Source: Candidatus Flexicrinis proximus (lineage in GTDB: Bacteria; Chloroflexota; Anaerolineae; Aggregatilineales; Phototrophicaceae). Taken from it: a DNA stretch of 9,522 nucleotides. The DNA is taken from NCBI GenBank assembly GCA_016712885.1, contig JADJQF010000039.1, forward strand, positions 1 to 9,522, written 5' to 3'. Position numbers and translations under genes: made by a program. Position 1 is the stretch's first letter, and each line of letters begins with the position of its first letter. This document shows positions 1-8,243 of this stretch, piece by piece. The notes under the pieces were generated by a model. It had not been told where the DNA came from, did not search any database, and saw only the letters and a list, made by a program, of their open reading frames with translations.

Positions 1-1356
1 CAGACCGAAGAATCGTTATTGCAGAAGTTACGCGATGGCGGCACGGCGGCAATCGACGAAATTGCCGTAATGCGCAAGACGATCAACTTGCGCTCATCTC
101 TGCCGGGGCAAATCGGGTCCGTGATGAATTGCACGACTGGAAATCAACGGGCGCGGGTTTCAGTTCTCAGTGGACCTGACCCGCTCATTACACAGTTACA
201 AGGTCGCGCGAGCAACTAGATTTACTGAATGGCGGGCGCAAAAACTAGAGCCGTCGGTTATGGCACTATCGACGTTACCAGGGCGGTGCCGATTGTACCG
301 CCGCAAAAATGAATGAAACCCTCGAAGGCCCGGGACCGCGCGTTTGCAGCGGTCACGAACCAGAGGCAGGCGCGTTAAACAAAAATTCACCATACATTAT
401 GACCCGTGCAAAAGCATCGGACCCGAAGCTGCCGAGGCCGCGCGTGAGGCATCAGGGGCCGCACAAGAGAAGGCCCAACCGACCTTCAGACGGTCGGGCG
501 GCAAGTAGACGAATGGTAGACGCGCAACAATGCCCTAACGCGCGCCTTACAGGTCACGATAGCAGCGGACCTTAACGACGATCTGATTAGCGCACAGGCC
601 CAAGCCAACGCGGATATAGCGGCGGCACAGGCCGAATCTCCAACGCCGCCCGACGGCATCGGAAAAGGAATATCTGAAGGCATCGGCCCGTGCCGAGGAA
701 AAAGTACCAACGCGAAAATGAGCCGGATCCGGCGCGATGCCCAGATTGAACGGCAGGCCATACAGCAGAACGACATCAGCGCGGTACTCGACATCCCGCG
801 AAAACCAGCGTAACAGTTGCGGACAACCGCGCGGCCTTCAAGCTGGAAAAGCAACAGCGCGCCGAGGACTTCGCAGACCAGCGCGCGGTAGAAGAGGCGG
901 CGTTAGCGGCATTGGATTGCCGACATTCAGCGCGCCCGAGATGAGGAAGTTAGCGCGCTGCAGGCTGAAATGACCGCTGCCCGCGCCGCGCATGAGGAAG
1001 AGAAAGCCGAGATTATCCGCCTACGCGATGGCGAGATAGAGCGGGTGCGTGGACGGCCTCGCAAACCAGGCGCTATGCCGCAGAAGAGGCGGCCTCTCAC
1101 AGACCGGATTAACGGCAACTGCACCGGCATCAACCGCCGGCTGTTATCCCCATCAACCGGCGGCATTATCCCATTTAACGGCACGTCGAATACTCCGCTA
1201 CCGAACTTAGGTGGGGCGTTGGGCAGCGGGGTAAACGTAGTTATTCAAAGCCTCAACCTCGGGGAAATAGCCACGCCGGGTGGGGTATCGTCTGCGATTA
1301 TGAACCTGACGCAACTCTTCGCACAGGCCTTCCAACAGTTGAGAGTAGGCGCATAG
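1..1356 (+). CDS. Tail tape-measure-like protein, C-terminal part (5' truncated, frameshifted)
   Basis: This appears to be the C-terminal part of a tape-measure-type protein, which in siphophages sets tail length and lines the tail tube. Helical, Ala/Glu/Arg/Gln-rich segments occur in changing frames: about 425-480 (AEAAREASGAAQEKAQ), 544-640 (ADLNDDLISAQAQANADIAA), 724-810 (RRDAQIERQAIQQND), 804-925 (KLEKQQRAEDFADQRAVEEA) and 922-1044 (RARDEEVSALQAEMTAARAA). Together they read as one long coiled coil. The last ~60 codons (1166-1356) are Gly/Asn-rich with a hydrophobic patch (SGVNVVIQSLNLG), a usual style of tape-measure tail, and end in TAG directly followed by the next ATG. Its place before tip and fibre genes fits. 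At least six frame changes are needed; 1-420 and 1045-1165 are the least certain. No transmembrane or peptidase domain is visible. Another coiled-coil tail protein is possible. Confidence 0.55.
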
Positions 1357-1585
1357 ATGAGCGTTTTCGCAGTTATTCCGACTTGCACCCGGCACACTGA
1401 CCGCCGCTGCACTCGCGGCAGATGGCGGGTCGCTGGTATCCGGCTGGACTAGCACGCTCACCTCGGGCGGTTGGCTGGTCGCGTCTAACCATCTGGTGAC
1501 GCCTTACACCGAACGGCGCATCGCGTTAGACGGCAGCGCTGCAACATCGGCAGACCAACACACGTTTGGCGTATCGCGCGCATGA
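1357..1585 (+). CDS. Small putative tail-associated protein (one frameshift)
   Basis: The ATG follows the tape-measure stop without a gap (TAGATG). The first eight or so codons read MSVFAVIP. A one-base change near 1383-1385 then moves the reading into a frame open to a TGA at 1583-1585, giving about 75 residues, including APGTLTAAALAADGG and TERRIALDGSAATSADQHT. The stop overlaps the next ATG as ATGA, so translation is probably coupled. The sequence is rich in Thr, Ala and Gly, with a Trp-containing middle (SGWTSTLTSGGWLVASN), as expected for a small beta-rich protein. I do not recognise a family. A position between tape measure and tip genes suggests a tail-completion or distal-tail role, which is inference only. 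If the frameshift is real, only a short peptide would be made. Confidence 0.45.
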
Positions 1586-4292
1586 ATGACGCCACGTGGA
1601 CGGTGCTGCTGGCTGAACTCACGGCAGAGTCGACAGAGGTGACGATCTATACCTACGACCGTTTGAAGTCAGGCGGGGCAGGATGGCAAACCCATAACTG
1701 CCGCGCTATCCGGCCTGACTACACCCAAGAGGCATTGAAGCCGAAGTCAGGGAAGTTCTTTGTAGATGTCCCTATCCAGGTTTATCAACATGACCGTTGC
1801 GGCGGCGAGCTAACCCATGCCAGCGATTGCACTGACAACGGCAACATTATCCGGCGCCGTCCGGCGGCCGTTGATCCTATCTACTTCGATGTATTTCCGT
1901 TAGTCGAAGTGGCAACCGCCAAAGTGAACGGCACGCCCGACTTTGACTCGCGGGTAAATACGCTCACGGTAGATACCACCTCAGTAAACTGGTTATCGGC
2001 AACCCGGCGCGGGCGGGTCGTGCGCGTGTTTGACCTTTCCGGCGTGATGGTATTCGAGGGTGTATCGCGTCGTGCCCGACAAGCACGACCATCCGATTGC
2101 GGCCATACGGGAAGGGGATACCGGCACAGCGCAGCAGTTCGGCCAAACGATAGCCGATAACTACGACGTGAAAGTCTACAGCGCGATTGTACCGTCTGCG
2201 ATGCTTTCCTACATCGATGAGGACGGCGTGCTGTACAAGCGAGATGATATTGAACATGACGACAGTTACCCGCAGTCCCAATACCCATATCCTCATGCGC
2301 GTTTCGGCACGCACCGCCATTCGAGGGTAGTAGAGGGTGCAAGCGCTACCCTCAGCTTTACCGACAATTCCTACGACTTCGCAGGGGATGCCTTATCCCG
2401 CGTATGGGCAGAGCCGTCTACCTGGACACAAACCGTCGGCACATCAACTCAGCCAGTGTGACGCATACCGCCCCGGCAGAAACTACATCATGCGCCTACA
2501 GTCGATACGCACCGGCGGCGTGGAAGAGACTGACGACTACAACGCATTCCGCTATATCTTCGTCACCGACGGGCCGGATGGCGATAACCCGGCCTTTAGC
2601 GATCTGTTCAATGTACAGGTGCGCGACATTGTGCAGGACCGCGTAGGCTGTACCATCACCGCTGAAATCAATGTGACGCCGGTGACGAGACGACACTGCT
2701 AACCTATCTGTATCCGGGTGCCTTCTGCCTGATGCAAGAGACGCCGAAGTTCAGCGCCGATGGCTACGCGACGGAAGGTACACCGACTGCCGGGCTTGTC
2801 TACGAAGTGACTGGACATCTGCGCTCCTATGAACGGGTAGCAGTTGACCCCTACGGCGTGCAAACGTGCTGGTTAAGTTTGAAAGCGCGATGACTTACTG
2901 CGCTAGTCTGCCTATCCCAACACAGGTATTCAGGCGGTCAACTACCCCGGTCGAATGGTACGAAGTACATCCCGACTTATTGGATGTAGGCGGGATGATG
3001 TACATTTCGCTGGTGTACTCGACAGAGGTACCGCGCCTATATGATCTGTATTTCGAGGACGTGCGCGGCGCTCAAATCCCGTATGCCGAATTCGATAAAG
3101 GATCGATCCTCAACGGGTTTCAGCAGCTTATGCAGCGCGTCACCGGCGGGAATATCGGCAGTGTCGCTAGTGGTGCCATCTATGCGCGCCGCAGTGGTTC
3201 ACACGAAGATGATACCTACCGGAATGCACTGGCGACGGTCTGGACCTGGAGCGCGTCGGATATTGACGGCGGGGTAGATTACCGGCGTGACCCGATCTAT
3301 AAGGTAGGGCAGCTAACCGGTGCCGGCGCAGTGGCAGGACTGCCCTATCGCCATTGGTCTATCGGGCGCAGGCCGGATACCTGGCCGCTTCGCAGGGGCT
3401 GGATACCAGCGCCACTATGCCCGGGTTTATCGGCAGCGATCAGACCGATATACAGGAGCGCGTCGGTCACGAATACCAGTACCGCAACCGGGCCATTACT
3501 GACTTTACATTCGTGGCGCTCGGCAACCGGGATGTAGCAGACCCGGCCCTGATGGAATGGCACAAGTTCAGCATTGATAGCTACGTGCCATTAGATGACA
3601 CAACATTCAGCACGTCACGACGCTGGCTGCCAAACACGGTTACACGCACCTATGAGTACACGCCGCGGGGCATCAAGAAGCGGGTAGTCGTCTCAGCTAT
3701 TCCCGAGACGAAAGGAAAGGCCGCGCCACTTCTGCCGACTAAGGCCACCGGAGCAGTCCTCGGGCCGGTTGAGGCAAACGTGACACCTGGAGACGAACTG
3801 GATAGCTGCGAGGACTTGACCGGCGTTACCGGGGCCGACGGATTTATACACGACTTCACCGGCGGTACCGGAGTCATGGGTAGTCAACTCGACAGGCAGC
3901 GCCACCTATAGCGCGGGATGGTCCAGCGTCCTCATCTCGTTTGGCTATGTGCGTGAAAACAGCGCCTATATCAAGCGCTCATGGTCTAACGCGCCGGGCG
4001 GTTGGACGGTCATTCGCATTGAGATTACCTATACGGCGACGTTGGGAGCCGGGGAGAAGTTGCTACAGGTACGCGACCGTGTCGGCAGTGGCGCGCAATC
4101 GATATTCCAGACAACGGCACTCTCGGCAGGCACCGATAACGTCTAGTATGGACGGGATCATCGGTCATGTACGATGGCATGAAGGTCTATGCACGCGCCG
4201 GATACAGGAAATCAATCCCCGCCAGTGATCCCGGCGGCACGGTCACGATTACGAAGGTACGTGTGTGCTTTGCGGAGACGGCCCCAATATGA
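1582..4292 (+). CDS. Large putative tail tip/baseplate protein (~900 aa, frameshifted)
   Basis: The protein starts at the ATG in ATGAATGAC, overlapping the previous stop; no clear Shine-Dalgarno is seen, so coupling is likely. One coding signal continues across frames: 1582-2058 (start MNDATWTVLLAELTAESTEV), 2060-2458, about 2466-2690, about 2690-2865, 2866-3345, 3354-3890, about 3905-4143 and 4146-4292, ending TGA at 4290-4292 inside the next start. Size (about 900 codons), order after the tape measure and before a fibre, and acidic, aromatic, beta-rich composition fit a tip or baseplate structural protein. An early stretch holds H38, C40, H70, C73, H79 and C83. The last ~130 residues (for example NAPGGWTVIRIEITY, VYVWTGSSVMYDGMKVYARA) look like a beta-sandwich that could bind a ligand. 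I recognise no named family. Seven or so single-base shifts break it; the 2059 and 4144 shifts are clearest. Confidence 0.6.
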
Positions 4293-5966
4293 GTATCCGA
4301 CTGGACGAACAGCGCATTAACGCCCTGCTGAAAGGCAGTCTCGCGGCATTGGAAGAGCCGCGCATGGGATATGTCTAAGTCGCAGACGACGGCACAACCC
4401 TGGCAGAGACTTCTCATGGCGTCGGCTGGTGTAGTGTGCGAATCAACGATAACGCTGAATATACAGCGGTCAAGATTGCGCCGGGCATCCGCGCATTTCT
4501 GCGGGATGGATTAGCCGTCCGGTTGGAACGTGAGCGTGACGGCACGCTGTATATCGCCAGTATAGACCGCGTAGTGGGGTTTGAACAGTTAGGCGGGGCA
4601 GACCCGGCGCAAACCATCGGTGTGCATGACCATCAGGACGCGCTTAACGGTGGGACGCTAGACGCGGCGGCAATCGCCAGCGGTACGCTCCTGCTAGAAC
4701 GCGGCGGCACTGAGGCCGACTTATCCGCCACCGGCGGCGCTAACCAGTTCCTGAAGCAATCCTCAGTCGGGGCGGTCGTGACTGTCGGCACGATTGGCGC
4801 GAGCGATATCACTACCGCGCTGACGACCCCGCCCGCGATAGGAGCCACGACCCCGGCGGCCGGTAAGTTCTCGACACTGGAGAACACTGGCGCCTATGTC
4901 CACAACGAAGCGGGCGGCAACGTCGACGCGCGCTGGGAAGGCGACACCGATGCGAACTTGATCTTCCTGGATGCCAGCGCCGACAATCTGGGTATCGGGA
5001 CGCGCCGCCATCGGTACGCCGGTCGTGGGACTAGGCGTATACGATAGCGACTTGGACGCGCTGTATTTGTACGATGGCGCGGGCTGGGTCGCAGTCGGCA
5101 GCGGCGGCGCGGTGGCCTTTACCGACTTGACCGATGCGCCCTCGTCCTACACCGGTGAGGCCGGGAAGGTCGTAGCCGTCAACGGCACGGAAACCGGGCT
5201 GGAATTCGTGACGGTCGGAGGCGGTACGCCGCTTTCGGTGACGACAGTCACAACCGAACTCGCACACCTGCATTATGCGAATACATTAGGCGCGTCAGGT
5301 TCATTCCAGGCCATTACCGCCTTACCGTCAGGCTACGACCGCGTAAAGATTCGCTTACATCTGCGCGGTACAGTCGCGGCGGCTAGCGATGTTGTGAACA
5401 TAACGATCAACGGGGGATACGACTGGCGCGAACTATCATTATCAGGCCATCGCTGGTGTCAACAATGCTTCAAATGCCTCGGAGACAGATACGCGTGGCG
5501 TCTATCAAATTCCAGCAGCGTCGTCAACAGCGGATGCATACTCTGACATCATAGTCGAGATTGAGGGCTACGCTGGAGCGCACCGCAAGAACGTTGTATC
5601 TCGCCGTGCCGAGGAACTTACGGAGGATAACCAGGTCATCGGTGAGACTTTAGTCGTCTGGCAGTCTCGGCAGCGATTACTGACATCGACTTCATGGTGA
5701 CCGACAATGATCCGACCGATCAGTTTGTCGCGGGTTCGTTTGTTGAAGTGTGGCTGATTAAGGACACTGCGGTCGTGACGGCGGTATCCGGCGGCAGCGG
5801 TGTACTGCAAGTCTCGACTGCAAATATCTCAACCCCCGACCGATGCCGAGCTTGACAGCGCTTTCGGCACACCTGCTACAGTCGGCACGGGTTTCCACGC
5901 GGCAGTGAACGACAACGCTCGGATGGCAGTAACTGGTGGTTTACCGCCATGACGAAAGCAACCTAA
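4289..5966 (+). CDS. Phage tail fibre / receptor-binding-type protein (in-frame stop plus frameshifts)
   Basis: The start is the ATG in ATGAGTATC, overlapping the preceding TGA, with GGAG about 12 nt upstream. The N-terminus (MSIRLDEQRINALLKGSLAA) runs into an in-frame TAA at 4376-4378, and the same frame then continues. Motifs recurrent in tail fibres follow: LLERGGTEADLSATGGANQF, PAIGATTPAAGKFSTLENTG, WEGDTDANLIFLDASADNLG with GIGT, ALYLYDGAGWVAVGSGG, and FTDLTDAPSSYTGEAGKVV. After 5415 comes a beta-rich C-terminal domain (GDTTGANYHYQAIAGVNNAS ... VVSRRAEELTEDNQ ... DFMVTDNDPTDQFVAGSFVE). The final module reads TDAELDSAFGTPATVGTGFH, then NWWFTAMTKAT and TAA at 5964-5966. These are known styles of host-receptor fibres and collar modules. 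Shifts occur near 5000, 5412, 5665, 5830 and 5920. Removing one G from the run at 5412-5416 restores NGDTTGANY. Confidence 0.8.
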
Positions 5967-6001
5967 TGAATAATTTATGGTATAATTCACGGAAATTAAC
6001 A

Positions 6002-6035
6002 GCGCGGCGGGATGCTACCAACACGCCCGCCGCGC
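6002..6035 (+). repeat. Perfect 10-bp GC-only inverted repeat (5'-leader hairpin)
   Basis: GCGCGGCGGG (6002-6011) is exactly complementary to CCCGCCGCGC (6026-6035), with a 14-nt loop (6012-6025). The stem is entirely G and C, so the RNA hairpin would be very stable. No T-tract follows (CTAACCCG), so it is not a standard intrinsic terminator. It lies between the predicted promoter and the GGAG ribosome site. A role in mRNA stability, attenuation or translational control of the endonuclease is plausible but unproven. It could also be a trace of the insertion event. Confidence 0.65.
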
Positions 6036-6049
6036 CTAACCCGACGAAT

Positions 6050-6053
6050 GGAG
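6050..6053 (+). promoter_or_regulatory. Ribosome binding site GGAG deciding the endonuclease start
   Basis: GGAG lies 8 nt before the ATG at 6062. The same frame stays open upstream to a GTG at 5936 and has another ATG at 5966 (TAATG with the fibre stop), but those would translate the promoter-like and hairpin sequence and lack a good ribosome site. Starting at 6062 also puts ITIQLTQGYVAIID near the N-terminus, as is usual in this protein family. Confidence 0.6.
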
Positions 6054-6061
6054 TCTACCCA

Positions 6062-6601
6062 ATGTCGAGCTTCCTCGATTCTACCTCAATATCCCCCACT
6101 ATCACAATTCAACTAACTCAAGGGTATGTCGCAATCATCGATGCGGCGGACGCCGATATTGCTCAATTCAAGTGGACAGCGCATCTTAAAAAGGGACGCG
6201 ATGCTGTCTACGCCTATCGGCACACACGTACTGACGGGGGAAAGATCGAACGGATTTTTCTCCATAGACTGATATTATGCCGGATGATGCAAAGAACTTT
6301 CGCCCGCGGTGAGTTAGTTGATCACATCAACCGTGACGGACTGGATTGTCGTCGGGCAAACCTCAGAGTAGCCACCCCCTCTCAAAATCAAGCTAACCGC
6401 AAAATTCGCAAAGATGCTATCGGCGGTCTGAAGGGCGCTGTCTGGGACAAGTCCAGAGGGAAATGGCAGGCCAAGATCAGAGCGTTTGGCAAAAACATCT
6501 TTCTTGGGAGATATGAAACCGCCATTGAAGCGCATCAGGCCTACATGGCGGCGGCGCGTCAGTACTTCGGTGAGTTCGCCTGCGATGGAAAGGCGACATG
6601 A
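6062..6601 (+). CDS. HNH endonuclease with C-terminal AP2 DNA-binding domain
   Basis: This intact 179-residue protein matches the free-standing homing-type endonucleases common in phages. Residues 14-66 form the usual N-terminal region (ITIQLTQGYVAIID, then FKWTAH). Residues 67-113 hold the HNH_3-type nuclease core: LHRLI, then DHINRDGLDCRRANLRVAT, with D87-H88, N90, D92 and N100 visible and a terminal NQANR. The common LDNR is LDCR here. Residues 123-173 form an AP2 domain (GLKGAVWDKSRGKWQAKI ... FLGRYETAIEAHQAYMAAAR), which binds DNA. Such proteins nick or cut DNA and spread by homing. It interrupts the fibre-to-hydrolase gene order, has its own promoter-like leader, and is the only gene left of 8244 without a frameshift. 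Parts are poorer in GC than neighbours (37% in 6241-6300, by count). Its TGA overlaps the next gene's start. Confidence 0.93.
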   Translation: MSSFLDSTSISPTITIQLTQGYVAIIDAADADIAQFKWTAHLKKGRDAVYAYRHTRTDGGKIERIFLHRLILCRMMQRTFARGELVDHINRDGLDCRRANLRVATPSQNQANRKIRKDAIGGLKGAVWDKSRGKWQAKIRAFGKNIFLGRYETAIEAHQAYMAAARQYFGEFACDGKAT

Positions 6602-7396
6602 TGAAACGACTCCGCACTGTTTTACTCATGACTCTGGCGACTATCGCCGCGCTGGAACTGCTGTGCCGGATATTCGACCCGATGGGCGTGGTCTACTTCG
6701 ACGACGTGGCCTATCTGTGGAACACACGCATCGACGACCCGACCGGCTACGCGCATGTGCCGGGCCGCTTCGCCATCGGCGGACGCTTCGCCATCACGAT
6801 CGACGCCGATGGCAACCGCTACGCCGGGCCGCTTTCGGGCGGGGCGCGCGTCACGTTCGTGGGGATAGCCGGACCTTCGGTTATGGCGTAAACGATGGCG
6901 ACGTATGGGTGAGCCGGGTAGCATCGGCCCTGCCGGATTGACGCGCTGAACACCGGCAGAAGCGGTTACAACGTCGAAAATATCGCGCCGCTAATCGACG
7001 AAGTAGATGGCTGCATAGTTTGGCTTACCATCTCGAATGACCCGGCACGCCGGTGCGTTACAGCGACCGTGCGACCGGATCTACCACGTTCGTATCTCGG
7101 TCACGTTACAAGTCATCACGGCGCGCGGGCCGGTTACACGACCGCACCGATTACCGATGCTGTAGGCCGCTGTACGAAAGCGATTGCGGCGCGCCCTGAT
7201 ACGCTGATTATCGCCTTAGACGACAGGAACTATGGTACTATTGTCCCAGGGACGAATACGGCGCGGCGCTGATACCGTATTTACATCTCGCATCAGTCCT
7301 ACCGATGCCCATGCAGACAGTGAAGGTAACCGTCAAATTGCAGAGTACATCCTGCCCATCCTTGACGAATGGCTAGACGAACGGAACTGTACTTGA
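6598..7396 (+). CDS. Membrane-anchored SGNH/GDSL-family hydrolase (frameshifted)
   Basis: SGNH hydrolases are Ser-His-Asp esterases or acyl-hydrolases. The sequence gives a basic N-terminus and a hydrophobic segment (KRLRTVLLMTLATIAALELL), indicating a signal anchor, then a ~60-residue beta-rich lead-in (FAITIDADGNRYAG). Block I GDSRTFGYGV is at 6861-6890 with nucleophile Ser. A block II-like NTGRSGYN is at 6949-6972, and WLTISNDP at 7024-7044 carries the block III Asn. Block V, DAHADSEGNRQIAEYI, starts at 7304 and supplies Asp and His. The gene ends TGA at 7394-7396, about 265 residues. All catalytic blocks are present but need shifts near 6860 (one G lost), 6939 (one T gained), about 7250 and about 7300. 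A second ATG at 6601 is better spaced from AAAGG. The substrate is unknown; acetylated host surface glycan or peptidoglycan is my inference from context. Confidence 0.85.
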
Positions 7397-7432
7397 AACT
7401 AAGACGCCGGATGCGTCGAAAGGTGAAAACAC

Positions 7433-8241
7433 ATGCGAAAGAAAGGGATGATACAGGCACTACTCGTATCGGTTACCACCATATTCCTATTGGGTTCTAT
7501 CGACGTTTCTACCGCGCAGGGCGTAGGCGCGATGGTTGACGGGTTGACCGACGCCAGTACCAGGGTTGACCCGCTCGGATTAGCACTTATCGGACTGGTC
7601 CTCATCAGCATTATCTATTTTGGCGGCGGCGTATGGGACCGTCGCGCCGAACGTAAAGCCCGTAACGAAGAATGGGCGCGGCGTATTGAAATTGAGAAGG
7701 GGCATGCCGTGGCACGTTCGCAGTGGATTACAGACCTGCGCGGCATCAGCGAACGTGACGACGAATACAAGCGGCGTATACAGCATTCCGTCGGGGTAAT
7801 GACCAACGTTATCACGCGCAACGAAAACTGCTGATAGAACATGAACAGGAAGCCAAGTCGCGCGAAACTACCTTGCGGGCAGCGCTAGAGATTGCAGGCA
7901 AGCGGGCAGAGAGAACGCTATAAGTCGGTACAGGAGCAAATCAGTATCGACAGCGCGGCCAATATGCGCGGGCTAGCCGAAGCTCAGGAAAGAGCATCGT
8001 CCAAGGGCAGAAGGAATTTAGCGCGACGTTTGCCCCGTACCTTGCTGCCGGGAACTTGCCCAAGTACCTGGAACCGCTGTTCAGTCGTATGCAGTCGATT
8101 ACCGTGACGCCACATCACGCCGGTCTGCAAACTGTTACCATCGATGCCCGACCCGTTACCGGACAACTCACCCCGCCGCCCGACACTGACGGCACCGATA
8201 AGCTGATTACTGACCCTGACGACCCTCAGGCGAAAGGTTAA
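7433..8241 (+). CDS. Membrane protein with signal-like N-terminus and long coiled coil (frameshifted)
   Basis: The start at 7433 has AAAGGTG 7-9 nt upstream. Residues 1-29 resemble a signal peptide (MRKK basic end, hydrophobic core, STA-Q cleavage-like site). A transmembrane helix follows at about 48-67 (LGLALIGLVLISIIYFGGGV), then a strongly charged helix (WDRRAERKARNEEWARR) that predicts a cytoplasmic C-terminus. The charged coiled coil continues through shifts near 7797, 7905 and 7990 (RKLLIEHEQEAKSRETTLRA, YKSVQEQISIDSAAN, QKEFSATFAPYLAAGNLPKY). It ends in a Pro/Asp/Thr-rich tail and TAA at 8239-8241, about 270 residues. If the N-terminal segment is not cleaved, the protein has two membrane helices with both ends inside, a holin-like topology, though it is larger than usual holins. 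No family recognised; a lysis or membrane-associated role is inference. Confidence 0.65.
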
Positions 8242-8243
8242 CC

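Larger units (their letters stand above)
5964..6061 (+). promoter_or_regulatory. AT-rich leader with extended -10 promoter, before the endonuclease gene
   Basis: The 37 bases 5964-6000 are about 22% GC by hand count, in sharp contrast with the flanking genes. They contain TGGTATAAT (5978-5986), a perfect TATAAT hexamer with the TGn extension that makes a -35 element less necessary. No convincing -35 hexamer is seen 17 bp upstream. Expected transcription start is near 5993, which would place the 6002-6035 hairpin almost at the 5' end of the transcript. This is the only TATAAT in such a context that I found in the window, and it faces the endonuclease gene. Promoter activity is inferred from sequence only. 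Confidence 0.55.

Noticed and set aside
486..854. Open reading frame of 122 codons on the minus strand
   Set aside because: It lies opposite the helical tape-measure segments, has Cys/Ser/Arg-rich composition without a motif, and the plus strand explains the region better.
2040..2070. Programmed ribosomal frameshift in a tail gene
   Set aside because: Programmed shifts in tail modules are typical of the chaperone genes before the tape measure; here shifts are many, go both ways, and lack a consistent slippery heptamer.
1881..2342. Open reading frame of 153 codons on the minus strand (and an overlapping one at 1964-2320)
   Set aside because: It is opposite the continuous tail-protein signal, lacks a ribosome site and has shadow-like Arg-rich composition.
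6002..6035. Intrinsic transcription terminator for the tail operon
   Set aside because: The stem is strong, but no T-tract follows and a promoter-like element lies just upstream of it, so a leader hairpin is the better reading.
5936..6061. Upstream extension of the endonuclease to GTG 5936 or ATG 5966
   Set aside because: The extension would translate the TATAAT region and the hairpin, and has no good ribosome site; GGAG with an 8-nt spacing supports 6062. The TAATG overlap at 5964-5968 keeps 5966 as a minor alternative.
6598..6891. A separate short membrane protein ending at the TAA near 6891
   Set aside because: The next frame begins exactly with the SGNH block I GDSRTFGYGV, and restoring one G joins both parts into a normal hydrolase.
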